Assembly (NCBI GenBank): GCA_027924585.1
Contig: BSBM01000232.1
Location: 24,649,501 to 24,713,500 of the forward strand
DNA from: Larix kaempferi
Lineage: Eukaryota > Streptophyta > Pinopsida > Pinales > Pinaceae
DNA: 64,000 nucleotides
Reading direction: 5' to 3'
In this document: one piece after another, positions 1 through 13,010 of the stretch
How positions within the stretch are numbered: the stretch's first letter is position 1
Layout of the letters: the number at the start of each line of letters is the position of its first letter
The notes under the pieces: generated by a model
The model's database searches: none
The model's input: the letters and a program-made list of their open reading frames with translations, nothing else
What the model was told of the DNA's origin: nothing
Position numbers and translations under genes: made by a program

Positions 1-890
1 TTCATGTCGCTACTCAGTTTTCATGATGCATAGTTCATGTGGATACTCAGTTTATTATGGTTTCTAGATGTATAGGACATGAGGTACATGATACGCTGAT
101 TGTTGATACTCAATTGGTAATTTATAGTTTTATTTATGGCATCTTGAAATGTAAGTTATGTGGTACATGATATGGTGTTATTACATGTTGTTTCTTGGAA
201 TGATGCCTTATATACATGTCATTCATGGTCATGCATTATTCATGTGAAATTTGATGTTGTTATTTATAGCCATGGGTTGTGCATGTGATACTTCCTGATG
301 TTATTTCATGGTGTTATGGTGCTTTATAAGATAGATGACGTGTGGAACATAAAATGATATTATTTCATAATGGTATTAATTTAGCATTCTAATAGCTTAT
401 CATGGAATCTAGAGATAAATGGCATTTGGCACATAAATGGCATGAAATCATGTTATGATTTATTATGGTATTTTACAGCTCTGTCATGTATTAGTGAGGA
501 ATAAGAGATTATATAAGACATTTGGTATATGACATGTTATCATTTCATGCTAATTCTTATTGCACTCCGTAGAATGCATATTTTGATATGATGATGGATT
601 ATGTAAGTTGTTACATACTTGCTTGCTTGCTTTCCTCTTTCTGTCAGCCTCTTTCTTCTTCATTGGCTCCTCCAAAGCTCCCCTTCCAAAATGCCAAAAA
701 GACCCCCAAAAAAGATCCCCCCTCTCTCTTCTCCTCCTCCTTTTATCTCCCCTTTTTCTTAATTTCTTTTAATGCAATTTGTTTTCCTTCGTTTTTCTTT
801 TATATTCCTTTTTATTATTTACCCTTTTTTATTATTATTTTACATTTCATTATAAATATTCCACAATATGCATACATGAGGGTTGTTACA
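1..890 (-). mobile_element. Partial LTR, minus-strand element
   Basis: Read on the minus strand, the right edge starts TGTAACAACCC at 890 and is immediately preceded by a polypurine stretch (GAAGGGGGGAAG, complement of 893-904). This is the arrangement expected at the 3' LTR of a Ty3/gypsy element. The other LTR end lies outside the window. The rest is AT-rich with no coding signal; a 113-codon ORF at 588-929 is low-complexity and not credible. The LTR assignment rests on one boundary only. Confidence 0.4.
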
Positions 891-1957
891 TACTTCCCCC
901 CTTCAGCAAACTTCAACCCGAATTTATAATATTCAAGCAATAAATACAATACTTATTGAATCAATCAATCAAGTAAATACTAGAATATATAGGTAGCTAG
1001 TACTATTGTGAAGTTAAGATATTTATATGTGCGGCCACCACATAGAAGTCTCCAAACCACACTAATACAATTAAAATTGTATACATCCAATTTATTCCAT
1101 CTACAAAGGCAAGAGAGGCAGCATGATAGGTTTGAAAACAACCAACATCTGAGCAAACACCCATAGCAATTTATTTATCTTCTCTCGTCCCAGTTTAAGT
1201 TGATACAGTTGAAGAACCACCATCAATGGAAATAGGAATTTGGGAATGTGGCACCCTTCTCGCCCTTATAAGATCCTCGTGGAAATAACAATTTGGGACT
1301 GAAGCACCTTTCTTACCCTTATAAGATCTTCAACTAATTTACTTGGATTCTATTTCAACTTTCTCCTCCCTTATTCTAGATGACAGAATAACCACGCCAT
1401 TCTTAAGAAAAAAGTGAATATTTAAATAATATCAAAGTTAGAATATACAACAAAAACCAGTTACTTATCCATATACAATGTACAACCAAATTATACACAT
1501 TTTCAAGTTGCATTGAATGCTCTTATTTGATATTTGAACACATGTTCAAGTTGTTTTGAATTATCTTTTCAAATTTGATGTCCTTAATATTTTGGTGTAT
1601 AATGATTTTGTAATATTGAGAGGAATTTCTTAGAATAACACACTAGTGAGAATTTGTTAGAATAACATTGGAAAATAATAGAATTGAACAAAAGAAATGA
1701 ATAGTATGGATGGAAAATTGAATAACAACCATATATCAAATAATATTATAATAAACAAGTACTAAGAAACCCATTTCAATGGGAGATATTGAGTATGTAT
1801 GGCAGATTGAACAGCTGGGTAGTGTCTTACCAAATATTTGGTTGGTTTTTTTATTGCACACACCAAATGGATAGTCAAAAACTCATTTCAACAATATTAA
1901 TCATTTTATAGGGTGCGTATTATTTTCCTTTGATACAATTTGATTTTACATCATCTT
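891..1957. other. AT-rich sequence without genes
   Basis: Apart from the polypurine tract at 893-904, I see no coding frame, repeat or RNA gene. It may be remaining internal sequence of the element whose LTR ends at 890, cut off by the gypsy insertion that starts at 1958. Confidence 0.5.
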
Positions 1958-4419
1958 TGTAATGTCCCAGTCCATCGGTCGAACAACATAGAGGGGGATA
2001 TAAACAATTATGGGTTCTAAATTAAGCCAGAAGGCCATATACTATCCATAAATGGGAAATAAAAGTGTGTGCAGATGCATAATATAAACACAATGGAATT
2101 TAAACTTCATCCACATCCATAAAACATGCATTTACCAGCATAAATCATCATAGGCATAATCATAGCAACATTGCAAAGTCAAATAACAACAATTAACATA
2201 TCAAGCACATACTAGATATAAGAGAATACTTATCTGGAATAAAGATCCAAGCAACTAAATGTGTAAGTGCAATTTTCCACCCAACCTTGGGTACTCTGTT
2301 CAGCATATATTATTTATGCTAAGAGTCCACCTCCAAGCTAAGTTATGAATCCACTGAGACAAAGGAAACACCTATTAGTTTCTATATCTTGCCCCACAAC
2401 CCATTCTGCTCTCCATGCTCATCCAAATGCTCATACAAATCTTTATAATAGTCTCACTCAGGCTGCATACCCTTGACTCCACAATATTTTCCCCATAGAA
2501 CACCTTCCAAGCTTAGGCATCCCCTTCTCCAATTCGGGTCCCTCGGGAAATCCATCTTTCCAAGTGCTTCCAGTGTGTGCATAGAAAGAATCCAATTGGG
2601 TGCCTATTGCTAGATAACTACCTGTAGCTTTCACTCATGGACCCTCAAGCATGTATGAGTAACATAACTCAATGGATTGGTCCCATGACTCGGGACTCAC
2701 TTACAACCAACTCTCTCTCTCTCTCTCTCTTATTCCACATATTAGGGTCACAGGGTAATAAACAATCTGGTGTTAGGACAAGTCTGTGACAATGTAGGAG
2801 GGTAAGAGTTCTTGATGCATGAGGGTAAGTTAATGAGTGGCTACGCAAGTTAAAATGACCTATGCATGAGCGTGAACCAGGTGAAGGTCTCCATGTAAAT
2901 GAATCAGGCAAGTCCAAAGGTGAACAAGTCTCAACAATGGTGTCGGGGTAAACATCTGTGTCTACGAAGGTCTAGGTCTACAAGGATCCAATTTTGATTG
3001 GGGTCTTGGAAAAATGAGGCCGAGTTTGTCCCTGTGAGGGTGCGTAAGTTTTAGAATATTCTAGGCGAGAGCAGAAGTCTAATAGTCTGAACGTGAACGT
3101 AAATCTGAGGAGAGTGTAAGTCTGGGTGAACGGATGTGTGAGTGATTGGGTTTGTGAGCGTGCAGGCATGAAGGTAAGCTTGGCGACTCTAAGTACATTA
3201 GAGAAATTTTGAGGTCTAAAATGGGCCTCCTAAGGAAAATTATAAAATAATAGTGGAAATGATAAAATAATATTAGCATACCTCATCAAATTTTGGAGGA
3301 AAAAAGAAAAAAACTACTTCTTCAATTCATATTTTCAACTTATCTCCCCGTATATTCACTCAAATTTCGATCATGAGTAGCCGTTGGATGGGGAATTCAA
3401 CTCCGCATCCAACGAGTACCCACTCGGCATACTTTTGAAGGACTCCGCTGCCCAAAAAAGAATAAATACATGAAAAAACATGACCCCGCTGCCCCAAAAA
3501 GAAGAAATACATGAAAAAATGTGATGACGACATCATCATCACGTTTTTTCATGTATTTCTTCTTTTTGGGGCAGCGTCATCACGTTTTTTCATGTATTTC
3601 TTCTTTTTGGGGCAGCGTCATCATGTTTTTTCATGTATTTATTCTTTTTTGGGCAGCGAGGTCCATCAAAAGTATGCCGAGTGGGTACTCGTTGGATGCG
3701 GAATTGAATTCCCCATCCAACGGTTGCTCGTGATCGAAATTTGAGTGAATATATGGGGAGATAAGTTGAAAATACGAATTGAAGAAGTAGTTTTTTCACT
3801 TTGACCTTTTTACCTTTTTACTTTTTTACCCAAAAATGGTGATTCATCCCCCATGGTTGACATCATCACCTTGAATCCTATTGGTTGATTTTTATAGTAC
3901 ATTTCTTTTGTTTTGAGGCCCATTTTTTACCTCAAAATTTCTCTAATGACCAAGTAGGATGGAGGGGAAAGCAACATGCTCTCTTGACATAACTTATGTT
4001 CATGGGGAAAGGACTTCTGCAACTATCCATGAATCACCTTCATACCCATGCTTCCTTAACTAAACAAAGGGACTTCTCCCACCAACCTCACACAGGAATT
4101 TAATGATTGGGTGAAAGTAGTAAAAGGTAGTAATTGGATCATTCAAGGCTCATGGAAGCAATAAGATTGGATATATGGCTGACACTTGTCAATCAAGGAT
4201 TCAATACCCCGTAAGCCCCATTTCCTCTTCCCCTCTAGTGGAATCATATCCCATTAGGTGCAACTTACACAACCATCTTGGACCATTCATGTTATTAATC
4301 AACATAATATTTACATAGCATTCTGATTAACTTGATAAGCAAATCGTGTAGTCCAAGTAAGAAAACATTTACATAATGGATTCAATATATATTCCAAGGG
4401 TCAAAGTGGGGGTATTACA
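1958..4419 (-). repeat. 3' LTR of gypsy element, with insertion
   Basis: It matches 10635-12134 along its length, including shared stretches around 2040-2260 and 3950-4419, with visible divergence indicating an old insertion. It is about 750 bp longer than its partner because of the foldback element at 3196-3948. Confidence 0.85.
3196..3948. mobile_element. Foldback / MITE-like hairpin element
   Basis: This insertion is present in the left gypsy LTR and absent from the right one. Its ends are inverted repeats of roughly 35 bp beginning CATTAGAGAAATTTTGAGG. Inside, about 3306-3525 is inverted against about 3535-3797, so nearly the whole element can fold into one hairpin. The core holds a roughly 40-bp unit (TTTTTCATGTATTTCTTC plus GGGGCAGCG), about three copies on the right arm and two on the left. 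A 3-bp target duplication with one mismatch (TAC/GAC) fits the empty site near 11660. There is no transposase. ORFs on both strands here are by-products of the symmetry. Confidence 0.75.
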
Positions 4420-4439
4420 ATATCCTATACCTTGGAATA

Positions 4440-5880
4440 ACACCATCCTTGGTGTTTTTTTCAAAACTGGAACAAAAATGGATATTCCTCTCTCATGGCA
4501 TCCTCCAATTCCCAAGTAGCCTCATTAAGACCAAAGTGCTTCTATTGCACCTTTACCTATTCGATGGCTCAGTTCCTAAGCAATGTTACCTTCTTGTCTA
4601 GGATGCATAGTGACTCGGTTTGGAAATCTCCCTTGAGTTCCACCTGAATCACATACTAGTTAATTACATGGTTAGGATCAGGTACATACTTCTTAAGCAA
4701 GGAAACATGAAAAACATTATGAGCTCTAGTGTTAGTAGGAAATGCAACTCTATATGCAACTGGTGTTATCATCTCTAACACTTCAAATGGCCCACAATAT
4801 ATTGGAAATAGCTTGGCACAAATCCCAAGCTTCAAGGAACTCTTCCTTAGCCTCACTCTTAGATAAACATAATCCCCGAAACTGCTTTCCATGTGCACTT
4901 TGTTTATGTTTGCATAGCTTTTCTGCCTATCAAGGGATACCTTTAAATTATGCCTAAAATTTTCTGGCCCAAGAATAACTCTATTCACTAGACTATCTAA
5001 GGTAGTTGGTGTCCTGCACCTTCTACCATACAAACCTCGAATAGACTCATTCCGAATGATGTTTGATTCCCATTGTTATAAGCAAACTCAACCAAGTGTA
5101 GATAATCTTCCCACTTGGATGGTATTTCCATGACTCTACATATGACGCATGTCTTCAAGTACTTGATTCACTCTTTCTATTTGCCCATATGTCTATGGAT
5201 GGTAGGTTGTGCTAAAATTTAACTTAGTTCCTAGATCTTGGAACAAACCTTTCCAAAAATTGGAGGTGAGCTTGGTATCCATGTCTGATATTATGACCTT
5301 AGGCAATCCACGCAATCTGAAGATTTCCTTCATGAAAATCTTTGCATTGTCAGCTTCTTTTGGACGTAATGGGTATGAAATGTATTGCTTTTGAGAATTT
5401 TTCCACCACAACCATGATGGAATCATGTTGTCTCACTATCATTGATAACCCTATAATGAAATCCATGGAAATTACATCCCATTTCCATTCGGGTATGGGT
5501 AATGGATGCAACAAACATGTTGGGTGTTGATGCTTAGCCTTCACCTATTGACATTTCATGCACTTAGAAATATACTTGGAAACAACTTTTTTCATTCCTA
5601 CCCAAAAGTATTGCTTTCTAGCTATAGAAATCGTTTTCTAATATTCCGAGTGACCAAAATATGGCATTTCATGAATCTCCTCCATAGTTGTCCTTCTCAA
5701 ATTCCTATCATTGGGTATGTATAGTCTACCCTTAAAGGTAAGAATTCCTTCTTCTAGACGGTAACCCTCATACTTCTTCTTAGCGTTCGACTGTTGCAAG
5801 TCATCCTTGACTTGTTGATAATGCTCATCTTCAGCAAGGAAATCAACGATCCTTTGCCTCATATTTGAACTGCAAATACA
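4440..5880 (-). pseudogene. Gypsy integrase and chromodomain-like tail
   Basis: The zinc-binding region (GHSEY near 5640, then CMKC near 5550), the core (WDVISMDFI near 5480; IISDMD near 5285) and the C-terminal domain (GPFEVLEMITPVAYRV, then HNVFHVSLLKKYVPDP near 4690-4800) are recognisable on the minus strand. A further 4440-4690 decays into a chromodomain-like tail (an ILD-KVTLLRN-type stretch). The enzyme would join element cDNA to the host genome. It is broken by several frameshifts, including in the segment that should carry the catalytic glutamate, and stops between 5040 and 5200. Confidence 0.85.
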
Positions 5881-7291
5881 GACGAACGTCGTGTGCATAT
5901 TCATGTTGAGTGCATTAACCACTTTGTTCTCCTTTCCTTTTATATGCTTGATCTCGAAATCAAATTCACACAGGAACTCCAAACATATAGCTTGCTTGGC
6001 ATTAAGTGTTGGTTGTTCAAACAAATAGCTTAGACCGCAATTATCTATTCTGAACTCAAATTTCCTAGCCATCAGATAGTCCCTCCACATCTTCAAGGAA
6101 TGCACTATGGCGGCGAGCTCCAAATCGTGGGTAAAGTAATTCGTTTCATGATCCTTTATCTTCTCCAATTCCTAGTTCACCACATGGTTTTCTTGCATAA
6201 GAAATCCTCTGATGCCTTGCTTGCATGCGTCTGTGCATACCCCAAAAAAAAATTTGGGTTTGCAATTCTCAGAATTAGCGCACTAGTGAGAAGCTTCTTC
6301 AACCACTAGAAGCTACATTCACATTTCTGTGTGCATTCAAATTTAAATCCTTTCTTTTGCAAAGAAGTGATCAAGTGTTCAAACTTGGATAATCCCTCAA
6401 TGAATCTTTTGTAATAACTGGAAAGGTCCATAAAAGACCTCACATCTATCACATTCTTCAAAGTTGGCTAATTCATAATTGCTTCAATATTTTCTGGGTC
6501 CACTGGTATACCTTCCTCTTATACAATGTGACACAAATAATGAATATGCTTTCTTGTTTAAGTCACATTTGTTGATATTTGCATATAGTTGATGCTCCCT
6601 GAGCAATTGCAAAACTATTCTCAGATGTTCCTCATGCTCTTTCTCATTCTTAGAGTAAATGAGAATGTCATCCAAGAACACTAACACTAATTTATACAAA
6701 TATTGACTGAATACATTGTTCATGAGGCACCTAGAAGTAGTTGGGGCATTAGTGAGACCGAAAGGTACCACCGTAAACTCATAATGGTCGTATCGCGTTA
6801 TGAAAGATGTCTTATGGATATCTTGTTCTTTAATTCTGACTTGATGGTAACCTGAACAATTCAATCTTCGAAAATACTCTTGCCCCTCTCATTTGATCAA
6901 AGAGATCATCAATTCGAGGCAATGGATACTTGTTCTTCACCGTGTCTTTTTTCAATCATTTGTAGTCAATACACAGCCTTAGCATTCCATATTTTTTCTT
7001 CACGAATAATACAGGTGCTCCCCATGGAGACACACTTGGCCTAATGTATTTCTTTTCCCACAATTCTTGTAATTGTATTTTTAGCTCCAACATATTTGGG
7101 GCACTCATCCTGTAAGGTGTCTTAGACACTGGTGCAACTCCTGGCACAATATTAATTATGAAATCAATGTCCCCTTTTGGAGGGAGTTCTGACATATCAT
7201 CAGGGAATACATCCCTAAATTCTTGTAGAATTATATAATCCTCCAATCTCACAACTTCTTTTCTTGTACATGGGATGCATACAATTGACAA
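5881..7291 (-). pseudogene. Gypsy reverse transcriptase and RNase H
   Basis: The RT begins near 7230 with [13 protein letters not shown], continues through [13 protein letters not shown] and the fingers motif ([13 protein letters not shown]), and has the palm motif FLDDILIYSKN near 6660 (usually YLDD). RNase H follows: TDAC near 6230, THDLELAAIVHSLKMWRDYL near 6090, and the C-terminal HIKGKENKVVNAL near 5940, where VADAL is usual. At least four lesions interrupt it (near 6955, 6870, 6480 and 6170), so no product is expected. Confidence 0.88.
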
Positions 7292-7900
7292 CCTTTTCTG
7301 AAGAACTTCTTCATTTGCATGGCTAAAATATGCCTAACATAAACATCCTTTGAAAGGCCTCTTACTATTCTAGTGTTTCCTTCTTCATCAATGCACCCAA
7401 ATATCTTGTTGTAGCAGTCAAGCTTCATGCTGCATGCTTCCAACCAATTCATCCCAATGACAACATCATAAGAACCTAGTGGCAGAATGTTCAAATCTGC
7501 CTTTGTAAATTGCCCAGTCATTTCCAATCGATAACTCTTCATTGGTTCACTAACTTTCTTCTCGGTTCCACTGGCTAGCTGAACCAACCATGACCTTCCA
7601 TGATTTTTCTACTAAAAGAACAAATTTCAACCATTCTAGCATTGATGTAACTATGAGTAGAGTTGGGGTCAATCAAAATAGAGATGGATTTCCCAACAAT
7701 CTTACCTTCAACTTCAAGCATAGTTGGCTGGTGGTTTGCTTGGTGATCCTCTTGTGCTTCATGAATTTTGGGTATAATCTTTGTTACCCAACCCATGGTT
7801 TTAGCTTCAAGCACAGTTGGTTGGTGGTTTGCTTGGTGATCCTCTTGTGCTGCATGAATTTTGGGTATAACCTCTGTTACCTGGCCCATGGTTTTAGCCT
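7249..7900 (-). pseudogene. Gypsy protease region with duplicated linker
   Basis: A retropepsin-like stretch reads LIDPNSTHSYI near 7670-7700, where functional copies usually have D-[ST]-G-[AS]-THSFI; the glycine after the catalytic aspartate is altered. The fold continues to 7249 (GSYDVVIGMNWL near 7450). Upstream, the linker from zinc knuckle to protease carries a 93-bp tandem duplication. A frameshift separates protease from the downstream part at about 7590. Confidence 0.75.
7712..7897 (-). repeat. 93-bp tandem duplication inside gypsy pol
   Basis: Two adjacent copies (starts 7712 and 7805) each encode a 31-residue unit containing IPKIH-AQEDHQANHQPT. The period is a multiple of three, so the frame is kept between gag and protease. 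Confidence 0.85.
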
Positions 7901-7929
7901 CTTGGACGTAGTAAACCTACTACACACTC

Positions 7930-8860
7930 CCATTCCAATGTGGACAGTCTCTAAGCCTATGATCTTATCCACATCCCCAACATTTAAGTGGTTCTCTCCA
8001 CTCTCTTGGCTTGTCTCCAAACATCCTAGTTGGTTTAGTCATACCCTATGGTGGTTGTCTTTCTGATTTATGAAATTGGGAGGCTTGAACCCCAACTATT
8101 TCCTTTGGTCAAACCTCTCCTTCTTCGTGTTCTTCCATGCCTTATGGAATTATGGCATGCTTTTATTTTGCTCATAGCAATACTTGGCCTTCCTTGTGGC
8201 TTCACCTAGAGCTCAAGGTTCATCAAACCCAATCCTATCCTTGTAGGACTGGGGTAACCCACTAAGAAAGTGTTGAATTTTAACTTTATCATCTATGATA
8301 TATCTGATATATCTCAACAACTCCAAGAACTTATTGTTATATTCTTCCATGTTCAGTTGTACCAACTTCAACTCATGGAATTCATTGATTTTTCCATCAT
8401 AGTATCTATTAAGAAGATACTTTTGTTGGAAGTACTTATTGAATTGCTTCCACACAACCTCTCTTTCACTAATATTCTTTACTTGCCTAAGGTGATCCCA
8501 CCATATGGAATCTCTTCCATGCAGATTGAATATGGACACCCTTTCCTTCATGTTTCCTGGGTAATCTTGGATCTAAAAATAATTTCTCATCCCAAGAATC
8601 CAAGACTCAGCTTCGTAACCAGACTTTGATTCACCATCAAATGTAGGATCCTTCACCTTCCTAAACTCTCCATGAGACTTGTTATTAAATTTCCTCTTCC
8701 TCTTTTTCCTGTGAAAAGAGGACCTTGAATCTTTAGTGGAGTCTTCGGTATCAGAGGACTCGCTAGAAGAGATGTCTGGAGTACATAACCTTCCTCTAGA
8801 TTCCCTTATTGAACTATGGGAATTATTTCTCTTAGACTCATTTCTTGAGTGTTGTCCCAA
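7930..8860 (-). pseudogene. Gypsy gag with zinc knuckle
   Basis: Starts at the ATG at 8860 with a Ser/Arg/Lys-rich N-terminus (about 60 residues), followed by a retrotransposon gag domain (FNLHGRDSIWWDHLRQV near 8530; FLSGLPQSYKDRIGFDEP near 8220). A CCHC knuckle (CWGCG, then H and RDCPHW) lies at about 7935-7990 but has an in-frame stop inside it. Another stop separates the N-terminal part at 8573 from the gag domain. Gag would form the particle and bind element RNA. Confidence 0.82.
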
Positions 8861-8875
8861 GTGAACATTTGTTTT

Positions 8876-10619
8876 TATATAAGTTAGGATTTGGAGAACA
8901 GATGCATTTTACTAATTTTGCCCTTCCTTTGCTCTAATCAGCTTCTCATTGTTTATTCTGCAACTCTACATATCTACTCTTAGGTTCCTCATGTTTTTTG
9001 CAATATTTGTGGGAGTTACTTGATTTCTCCTGTCATTGGACTTTCTCTGCATCCTCAACCTAAATATTCCCCCCCACGACATTTGTTTCAATTGCCCAAG
9101 GATCCTAGGTATCTTCCATGATAATGGGATTCTAGGATTAATAGAACAAAGAATCCCAACCCGCGCAATACTAAATGTTGTCCCTAATGGGATATTGAAT
9201 CTGCAAAAGTGTTCATATAAACATGTTTGTTAGCTTCATTACATTCAAATAAAACCATAAAATAAATTTCACACATCATGGAAATTCAATTATATTGACA
9301 ATTTCGGTCAAGCTATGGCTATCAACGCTTTTTTATCTATTTATCTGAATTGCCCCTTCAGAAACTGACTGTGCACATTTTTGCCTTTTGAAATCGTTGA
9401 ATTTTCCCAATTTTGCACTTTGTGACACCGAAAAGTTAGGGTGAGAACCTCTATTCATTTCCCGATGACTCCTTTCCGTCAATGGCCCAAATCCATCCCT
9501 CTTATTCATGCCAATGGTTTAGATCGACCCGTTGAACCAGCATAGTTAAATCCTAGTTGTTCGCGACACCTTCTTTCCTTTATCATCAACTACTTTTGGT
9601 TAACGTTAAACAATCATAGGTTTACAATAACGACATCCATGTCATCATGAACGGTTTCTAGGTTACAATGGATAGGTTCAGGTTGATGATGAGTGGTTTC
9701 CCTCAATGATAAGGAGTCTATCCACCCTCACTAATCATCCCTTCACTAGTTATGCTTCCTTTTATACCCTGAGAATCTAACTCTGATTCTTAGCTACGTG
9801 TCCACCCGTGACTCCAATCTTGGACCCTCCCTTGTGTGACACTTGAAAACAATTCCTACACAAAAACTCCAATGATTTGACACATGTCTCATCAAGGTTT
9901 CCTGTCGGACCTTCCTCCTGTGACACCTTAAATTAACTTCGACGTAAAGCTCTGATGTTTCACCATGTGTCCTATTGACACTTTCGCCATTGGGTCTTCC
10001 CATTGGACCTTCCCATCATACCTTCCTTTCATGATGCCTCAAATAAACTCTAATGTGTCGACGCATGTCTCATTGGGGCTTTCCATTGGACCTTCATTTC
10101 CTCGCACATATTAGAAAATCTGATATCAAACACCAACAACCACTCGGATTCTGCCACTTGTCACCACGTCTGGGTTTCACTATCGGGTTTTATCCCGAGT
10201 ATCACCAATATCACCCCTCGATATAAAACTCCAACAACCACTAGATTTCACTAGGTTTCACCATGACAGGGTTCCCAATCAGGCCTTCCTCGTGAATACT
10301 TTGTTTTCAACTTCGACGAGTTACCTCCAATGCTCAATATCCTTCTACCACATGTCAACTCTTGATTGGTTGTTGGATGAAATTGATCAGGTCTTCACCA
10401 TGGCATTTTTTATGACACCCCCGATACACTACAATGACACACTCTTAGTTGATACCACGCGGTGTCATCCTCATATTCACTATTGAGCTTTCTCCATCAG
10501 GTTTTCTAAGCTCCTCGACGCTTAGCCAAATTTTTCTTCAACCTTGCTTGACACTTCTTCTAGTATTTTCATGTGAATGTGGGTTTCTATCCCATACAAC
10601 TCCAGTATTGCAACCCATA
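8876..10619 (-). other. Gypsy 5' leader, no coding signal
   Basis: This is the stretch between the 5' LTR and gag. I see no conserved frame. Around 9820-10300 short degenerate repeats recur (a GGACCTTCC-like motif, a CACATGTC-like motif). A long untranslated leader is common in such elements. Confidence 0.55.
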
Positions 10620-10631
10620 GCTCTGATACCA
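10620..10631 (-). promoter_or_regulatory. tRNA-iMet primer binding site (gypsy)
   Basis: The complement reads TGGTATCAGAGC, matching the 3' end of plant initiator tRNA-Met. It lies three bases inside the LTR edge at 10635. It identifies the right-hand LTR as the 5' LTR and fixes the orientation. Confidence 0.92.
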
Positions 10632-10634
10632 CTC

Positions 10635-12134
10635 TGTAACATCCCTATACATTGATAAAACAACATAAATGGGGATATGAACGATTATGGGTTATAAATT
10701 AAGCCCAAACGCCACATATTATCCATAAAATGGGAAATAAAAGCGTGTGCAAATGCATAATATAAACACAATGGAATTAAACTTTGTCCACACCCATAAA
10801 ACATGCATTTAACAACATCAATCATCACGGGAATGATCATAGCAACATTGTAGATTCAAATACCAACAATTAATAGATTAATCACAGATCATATAAAGAG
10901 AATAATTATTTGGAATAAAGATCCAAGCAATTGGTTATGTAAGTGAAAATTTCCACCCAACCATAGGTACTCTGTCCAACATTACTATTTTTTCTAAAAT
11001 TCCACTCCCAAGCCGTACTATGAGTCCACCAAGGCAAAGGAAACACCTATAGGTTTCTATATCTCATCCCACAACCCATTATTATCTCCATGCTCAACCA
11101 AAAACTCATACCTAGCTCTACAATAGTCCCACTCAACTTGCATACCCTTTTACTCCACAATACATGCCCCACACAACACCTTCCTGGCTCAGGCATCCCC
11201 TTCTCCAATCCGGGTCCCTCACAAATAGTTTGGTGTCGAGACAATTCTATGACAATGCATGAGGGAGGGTAAGAGTGTCTGATGCGTGAGGGAAGTCAAT
11301 GAGTACCTACGTAGAGTAAAATGACTTGTGCAAGAGGGTGAACCAGGAGAAGGTCTTCACGTCAATGAACCAGGAAATTCTACGCATGAACGAGTCTCAT
11401 TGATGGTGTCGAGGTAGATCTTTGTGTCTGCGAGGGTCTATGTCTATGAGGGTTCAGGTGTGACAGGAGTCTGGGAAAAATGAGGGTGAGCCTATGTCTA
11501 TGAGGGTGCGTTAGTCATTGGATATTTTGGGTGACAACGAAATTTTGAGAGTCTAAACATGAATGTAAGTCTAATGGAAGTGTTCATCTGGGTGAACGGA
11601 TGCGTTAGTGATTGGGTTGGCGAACATGCAAGTGTGAAAGTAAGATCGACGAATCTAACTACCAAGTAGGATGGAGGGGAAAGAAACACGGTCCCTTGGC
11701 ATAACTTCTGATCATGAAAAAAAGAAATTTTGCAACTATCCTCGAAGCACCTTCATCCCCATGCTTCCTTAACTACACGAAGGGACTTATCCCACAAACA
11801 TCACATAGGAATTTAATGATTGGGTGAAAGAAATAAAAGGCAGTAATTGAATCATTCAATGCTCATGGTAGCAATAAGATTGGCTCTATGGCTACAACTT
11901 GGAAATCAAGGATTCAACCCCCCATAGGCCCCCTTTCCTATTCCCCTATAGTGGAATCATAGCCCCTTTGGTGCACCTTACACAACCATATTTGACCATT
12001 AATGTTATTAATCAATATAATATTTACATATCATTTTGATTAGCTTGATAAGCCAATCGTATGGTCCAAATAAGAAAACATTTACATAATGGATTTAATA
12101 TATATATTATAAGGGTAAAATTGGAGGTATTACA
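10635..12134 (-). repeat. 5' LTR of gypsy element
   Basis: 1500 bp, collinear with 1958-4419 minus the foldback insertion. Plus-strand ends are TGTAACATCC and GGTATTACA. It preserves the empty site for the foldback element near 11660. Confidence 0.85.
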
Positions 12135-12837
12135 ATATCCACATATTAATCAATACATTTTCCTGATGGAATATTCACCAATACTAAGAGGGGGGTGAAT
12201 CAATATTGGGCACTTTTTACCATTTCAAACATTAATTATATTGTGTAAACATTAACCATCAACAATGCCATTCATTGTCATATAAACCATACACAATGCA
12301 CAAAATATTTTACGTGGAAACTCAAACGGGATAAAACCATGGAATTTTTTTCTTATATAATATAAAGATTACATTCAATTGATTTACCAGTACCCACTGG
12401 AAGGAAGCACCCACTCCCTGATTTCTCCAGCTCCAACTAGAAGGATGTTACAACCACCTGGTTTATTAGATCCAACTGAAAGGAGGCTACAATCGCCTGG
12501 TATACCACATGCTCCAACCTGTAGAAAAACTCCAATCCTCAGTGAGCTCCAAATCACCCTAGAACCACCCTACCACCTTGGTTCTCCAGCACCAACTAGA
12601 AGGAAGCATCAACTCCCTGAGATCACATGCACCAACTTGAAGGAGACTTCCATATCTTGTCCTTGCCCCTTCCTGCCACCCTGATATGAATAAGAATTTC
12701 AACATGTCTCTGTCACTATCTTTGTGTCCCTATTCCTATCATTGTCTCTATCAAATTGTACATGTATCATTGTCTTTGTCAACTTGTATCACAGTCTTTA
12801 TCAACTTGTACATGTATAATTGTCTCTGTCAACCTGA

Positions 12838-13010
12838 ACCTGTCACTGTTACTATCGTCATACTATCCCTATCACAATCACTGTCACTATCACTATCACT
12901 ATCACAATCACTATCACTGTCACTGTCTCTGTCATTGTCACTGTTGCTATCACAATCATTATCACTAGCACTGTCACTATCTCTATAACAGTCATTATCA
13001 CACTCACTAT
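12838..13010. repeat. Imperfect ATCACTGTC microsatellite
   Basis: Irregular runs of CTATCAC, CTGTCAC and CAATCAC. A 100-codon Leu/Ser ORF here is merely its translation. Confidence 0.8.

Larger units (their letters stand above)
1958..12134 (-). mobile_element. Ty3/gypsy chromovirus, degenerate, minus strand
   Basis: Two LTRs (1958-4419 and 10635-12134) flank an internal region with gag, protease, RT, RNase H, integrase and a decayed chromodomain-like tail in the normal Ty3/gypsy order, read right to left. The LTRs start TGTAA and end ATTACA on the plus strand. A tRNA-iMet primer site adjoins the right (5') LTR. Every ORF has stops and frameshifts, so the copy is dead. The pol wording and chromodomain-like end resemble the Tekay-type chromoviruses; that is from family knowledge, not a tree. 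Flanks ATCTT and ATATC do not give a clear 5-bp target duplication. Confidence 0.9.

Noticed and set aside
588-929. 113-codon ORF
   Set aside because: Pyrimidine-rich low-complexity translation (runs of F, P, S) crossing an LTR edge; no domain.
3360-3799. Overlapping ORFs on both strands
   Set aside because: Translations of the foldback hairpin and its repeats; symmetry creates matching frames.
7590-8066. 158-codon plus-strand ORF
   Set aside because: Antisense to gypsy gag/protease; its internal repeat mirrors the 93-bp duplication.
12686-12988. 100-codon Leu/Ser ORF
   Set aside because: Translation of a microsatellite.
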